A stretch of 8,819 bases of DNA, taken from assembly GCA_937902695.1 (NCBI GenBank), contig CALFNI010000033.1, positions 1 through 8,819 on the forward strand, read 5' to 3'. Origin of the DNA: an uncultured Rhodanobacteraceae bacterium (lineage in GTDB: Bacteria; Pseudomonadota; Gammaproteobacteria; Xanthomonadales; Rhodanobacteraceae). This document shows positions 5,795 to 8,819 of the stretch, in pieces (positions within the stretch are counted from its first letter, which is position 1; the number at the start of each line of letters is the position of its first letter). The notes beneath the pieces were generated by a model, which was not told where the DNA came from, made no database searches, and worked only from the letters and a program-made list of their open reading frames with translations. Both the position numbers and the translations under genes were made by a program.

Positions 5795-6238
5795 GTGCTT
5801 CGCGTCAGCAAACTCACCGACTACGCCACCGCCGTGATGACCTGCCTCGCCTCGGCAGGCGATGGCGTCACCAGCGCGCAGGCGCTGGCCGAGCGCGCGC
5901 GGCTGGAGCTCCCGACCGTCAGCAAGCTCCTGAAGCAGCTCGCACAGGCCGGGCTAGTGGCGTCGACGCGCGGCATCAACGGCGGCTATCGCCTGGCGCG
6001 TGCGCCCGAGCGCATCACGATCGCCGACATCGTGACCGCGATGGAAGGCCCGATCGGCATGACCGAATGCAGCGCGCACGCGGGCCTGTGCGATCACGAG
6101 CCGCACTGCGGCGTGCGCGTGAACTGGCAGCGCATCAACCAGGCGATCGCGAATGCGCTCGCCAACGTGACGCTCGCCGACATGCTGCACGTGCCCAGGC
6201 AGCGCGCGTCGATTCCCGTGCGCGTGGCGGTGACATGA
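5795..6238 (+). CDS. Rrf2 family SUF-system Fe-S assembly regulator
   Basis: A 147-residue winged-helix regulator of the Rrf2 family, beginning [14 protein letters not shown] as in the SUF-operon regulators first described from xanthomonads (TIGR02944-type). The DNA-binding domain is residues 1 to about 70, with recognition helix [18 protein letters not shown] (38-55) and wing [13 protein letters not shown] (57-69). Three cysteines, C92, C99 and C105, have Cx6Cx5C spacing against Cx5Cx5C in IscR, and probably hold a [2Fe-2S] or related cluster. The start is GTG with GGACGG seven bases upstream. The gene overlaps sufB by ATGA and leads the suf operon, so it most likely represses its own operon when Fe-S clusters are sufficient. 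The palindrome at 5739-5752 is the candidate site. Confidence 0.9.
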   Translation: MLRVSKLTDYATAVMTCLASAGDGVTSAQALAERARLELPTVSKLLKQLAQAGLVASTRGINGGYRLARAPERITIADIVTAMEGPIGMTECSAHAGLCDHEPHCGVRVNWQRINQAIANALANVTLADMLHVPRQRASIPVRVAVT

Positions 6239-7719
6239 TGGCAACCGAACGCACCTACATCGAGAACGCGCTCCGCGAACGGCCGGCGACGCCGGACGCG
6301 GTCGCGACCGCAATCAATCGCCGCTACGACGCCGGCTTCGTCACCGACATCGAAACCGAGACGTTGCCGCCGGGCCTCGGCGAAGGTGTCGTGCGCGCGA
6401 TCTCCGCGCGCAAGAACGAACCCGAGTGGATGACCGAGTGGCGCCTCAAGGCCTATCGCCACTGGCTGACGATGACGCCGCCGCACTGGGCAAAGCTCAG
6501 CATCGAGCCCATCGACTTCCAGGCGATCAGCTACTTCGCGGCACCGAAGAATCGCCCGAAGTCGCTCGATGAAGTCGATCCGAAGCTGCTCGAAACGTAC
6601 GACAAGCTCGGCGTGCCGCTGCATGAGCGCGCGCGGCTCGCCGGCGTCGCGGTCGATGCGGTGTTCGATTCGGTCTCGGTCGGCACGACGTTTCGCAAGG
6701 AGCTCGCCGAGGCCGGCGTGATCTTCTGCTCGATGTCCGAGGCGGTCCGCGAGCATCCGGATCTCGTCAGGAAGTACCTCGGCAGCGTCGTCCCGATCAC
6801 CGACAACTACTTCGCATCGCTGAACTCCGCCGTGTTCTCGGATGGCAGCTTCGTCTTCGTGCCGAGGGGCGTGCGCTGTCCGATGGAGCTCTCGACGTAT
6901 TTCCGCATCAACGCGCGCGACACCGGCCAGTTCGAGCGCACGCTCCTGATCGCCGAGGAGCGCGCGAGCGTCTCCTACCTCGAAGGCTGCACGGCGCCGA
7001 TGCGCGACGAGAACCAGCTGCACGCGGCCGTGGTCGAGCTCGTCGCGCTCGACGATGCGAGCATCAAGTATTCGACCGTGCAGAACTGGTATCCCGGCGA
7101 CGAGAACGGCAAGGGCGGCATCTACAACTTCGTCACGAAACGCGGCGACTGCCGCGGCGCGCGCTCGAAGATCTCGTGGACGCAGGTCGAAACGGGCTCG
7201 GCGATCACGTGGAAATACCCGAGCTGCATCCTGCGCGGCGACGATTCGGTCGGCGAGTTCAACTCGGTCGCGCTGACGCACCACCGCCAGCAGGCCGACA
7301 CCGGCACGAAGATGATCCACATCGGCCGCAACACGAAGTCGAAGATCGTCGCGAAGGGCATCAGCGCCGGTCGCGGCCAGAACACCTATCGCGGGCTCGT
7401 GCGCGTCGAGAAGGGCGCCGAGGGTGCGCGCAACCACACGCAGTGCGATTCGCTGCTGATCGGCAAGCAGTGCGGCGCGCACACGTTCCCGTACATCGAG
7501 GTGAAGAATCCGGGCGCGATCGTCGAGCACGAAGCGACGACGTCGAAGATATCGGAGGATCAGCTGTTCTATTGCCGCGCGCGCGGCATCGGCGAAGAGG
7601 ATGCGGTGTCGATGATCGTCGACGGTTTCTGCAAGCAGGTGTTCCGCGAGCTGCCGATGGAGTTCGCGGTCGAGGCGAAGAAGCTGCTCGAGGTCTCGCT
7701 CGAAGGAGCGGTCGGATGA
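6235..7719 (+). CDS. sufB: Fe-S cluster scaffold protein SufB
   Basis: A 494-residue scaffold subunit of the cytosolic SufBC2D complex, which receives persulfide sulfur and builds Fe-S clusters. Length matches the E. coli protein (495). The family block [24 protein letters not shown] starts near residue 43. Two functional cysteines are kept: C252 in YLEGCTAP, corresponding to E. coli Cys254 at the mouth of the sulfur tunnel, and C404 in ARNHTQCDS, corresponding to Cys405. E433 in VEHEATTS corresponds to E. coli Glu434. No intein or frameshift is present. The start could be either ATG of ATGATG (6235 or 6238); 6235 gives the ATGA overlap with the regulator and is used here. The stop overlaps the next gene by ATGA. 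Confidence 0.95.
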   Translation: MMATERTYIENALRERPATPDAVATAINRRYDAGFVTDIETETLPPGLGEGVVRAISARKNEPEWMTEWRLKAYRHWLTMTPPHWAKLSIEPIDFQAISYFAAPKNRPKSLDEVDPKLLETYDKLGVPLHERARLAGVAVDAVFDSVSVGTTFRKELAEAGVIFCSMSEAVREHPDLVRKYLGSVVPITDNYFASLNSAVFSDGSFVFVPRGVRCPMELSTYFRINARDTGQFERTLLIAEERASVSYLEGCTAPMRDENQLHAAVVELVALDDASIKYSTVQNWYPGDENGKGGIYNFVTKRGDCRGARSKISWTQVETGSAITWKYPSCILRGDDSVGEFNSVALTHHRQQADTGTKMIHIGRNTKSKIVAKGISAGRGQNTYRGLVRVEKGAEGARNHTQCDSLLIGKQCGAHTFPYIEVKNPGAIVEHEATTSKISEDQLFYCRARGIGEEDAVSMIVDGFCKQVFRELPMEFAVEAKKLLEVSLEGAVG

Positions 7720-8207
7720 AAAATCGCGTCGTGCTGCTGCCGTTCGCGTTCGCGTTCGTCGCCGCTTCGGCCGGCGAGCCGAAGACGTACACGCCCGAAA
7801 TCCACGGCATGCTGACCAGCGGCAGGCAACCGGTCGCGTCGAACGTCTGCCTTCGCCAGAGCGACAGCGAGATCCGCAACTGCGGATACGCCGACAGGTC
7901 CGGCCGGTTCCTGATCGGCTCCGGCCAGGTCCGGCGCTCGCCGCTGACGTCCGAAAAGGATGCGGGCAAGCCGCTCCGGTTCTGGCTCGAAACCGGCAAC
8001 GTCATTTCGCCGCAGAAGCTCTGGCCGATCGAGGCCAGCGTCGACCGCAACGCGGCCATCGAGCTCGACTGCGACATGGCCCAGCCGGGCCGGAACGATC
8101 CGACGTTCCGTGCCTGCAACGCCAAGCCGACGCGGCCGCTGGTCACGCACGTCCAGCGCGACGATGCGCCGTATCGCATGGCCCGCCCGCCGAGCCCCAT
8201 GAAGTGA
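7716..8207 (+). CDS. Unrecognised exported four-cysteine protein between sufB and sufC
   Basis: A 163-residue protein I do not recognise. The first 20 residues look like a signal peptide: K2 and R4, then hydrophobic [16 protein letters not shown] with a likely cut near ASA-G. The mature part begins [25 protein letters not shown] and continues to [13 protein letters not shown], resembling the strand pattern of carboxypeptidase-regulatory-like or DUF6795-like beta-sandwich domains (a G-x-V/L turn, a P-V pair, then a D-x-x-G-x-F turn). Cysteines at 45, 56, 119 and 134 could form two disulfides in the periplasm. It begins in an ATGA overlap with sufB after a strong GAAGGAG (7702-7708) and ends five bases before sufC. 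Arginine codons differ from sufB: about 8 of 16 are not CGC, against about 4 of 36. No function can be given. Confidence 0.82.
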   Translation: MKNRVVLLPFAFAFVAASAGEPKTYTPEIHGMLTSGRQPVASNVCLRQSDSEIRNCGYADRSGRFLIGSGQVRRSPLTSEKDAGKPLRFWLETGNVISPQKLWPIEASVDRNAAIELDCDMAQPGRNDPTFRACNAKPTRPLVTHVQRDDAPYRMARPPSPMK

Positions 8208-8212
8208 AATCG

Positions 8213-8819
<607 letters not shown>

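Noticed and set aside
6094..7530. 478-codon minus-strand open frame opposite sufB
   Set aside because: SufB on the plus strand is unambiguous. The antisense frame is low-complexity in Arg, Asp, Val and Ala and has no plausible start region.
7741..7759. Short GTTCGC tandem run in the exported protein's signal peptide, a possible phase-variation tract
   Set aside because: Only about three hexamer units, in frame multiples of three; unlikely to slip or switch expression.

Overview
The window is GC-rich (about 69% GC by hand count over 241-480) and densely coded, with 4-bp ATGA overlaps between successive genes. It looks like a chromosomal housekeeping region of a proteobacterium, most likely gammaproteobacterial (Xanthomonadales/Steroidobacterales-like) or a close betaproteobacterial relative. 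The reasons are the DUF2066 - CDP-alcohol phosphatidyltransferase - PerM - Hda cluster diverging from purM, the AmgK/MurU cell-wall recycling pair, the SUF operon headed by an Rrf2 regulator of the xanthomonad type, and two hairpin repeat families common in these groups. Assignment below class level is not supported.

Layout. (1) 1-494, minus strand: a damaged left edge. The first 82 codons of purM are followed, in the same frame after one TAA stop, by the C-terminal part of a glutamate dehydrogenase with clearly lower GC (about 58%). This is either an assembly chimera at a contig end or a real rearrangement. (2) 495-716: divergent intergenic region with a perfect 13-bp-stem hairpin and an inverted pair of one repeat family. 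(3) 717-3837, plus strand: DUF2066 secreted protein, CDP-alcohol phosphatidyltransferase, AI-2E/PerM-family membrane protein and hda, almost certainly one operon. (4) 3838-3960: convergent junction holding an inverted pair of a second repeat family; one copy supplies the last codons and stop of murU. (5) 5665-3933, minus strand: amgK-murU. (6) 5666-5794: divergent regulatory region with a perfect 14-bp palindrome lying over the -10 of a good sigma70-type promoter that points to the suf genes. (7) 5795-8819, plus strand: Rrf2 regulator, sufB, an unrecognised exported four-cysteine protein, and sufC cut by the window end.

How the genes work together. AmgK phosphorylates MurNAc and MurU converts the product to UDP-MurNAc, returning wall sugar to peptidoglycan synthesis. 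SufB and SufC are the core of the SufBCD Fe-S scaffold, and the Rrf2 protein probably senses Fe-S status and represses its own operon. Hda inactivates DnaA-ATP through the sliding clamp. The DUF2066, phosphatidyltransferase and PerM genes are envelope or membrane genes conserved next to hda, with poorly known roles.

No mobile element, CRISPR array, RNA gene or wholly new multi-gene system is visible. The most notable items are the purM/gdh junction, the exported cysteine protein embedded between sufB and sufC, the repeat that ends murU, and the suf palindrome.
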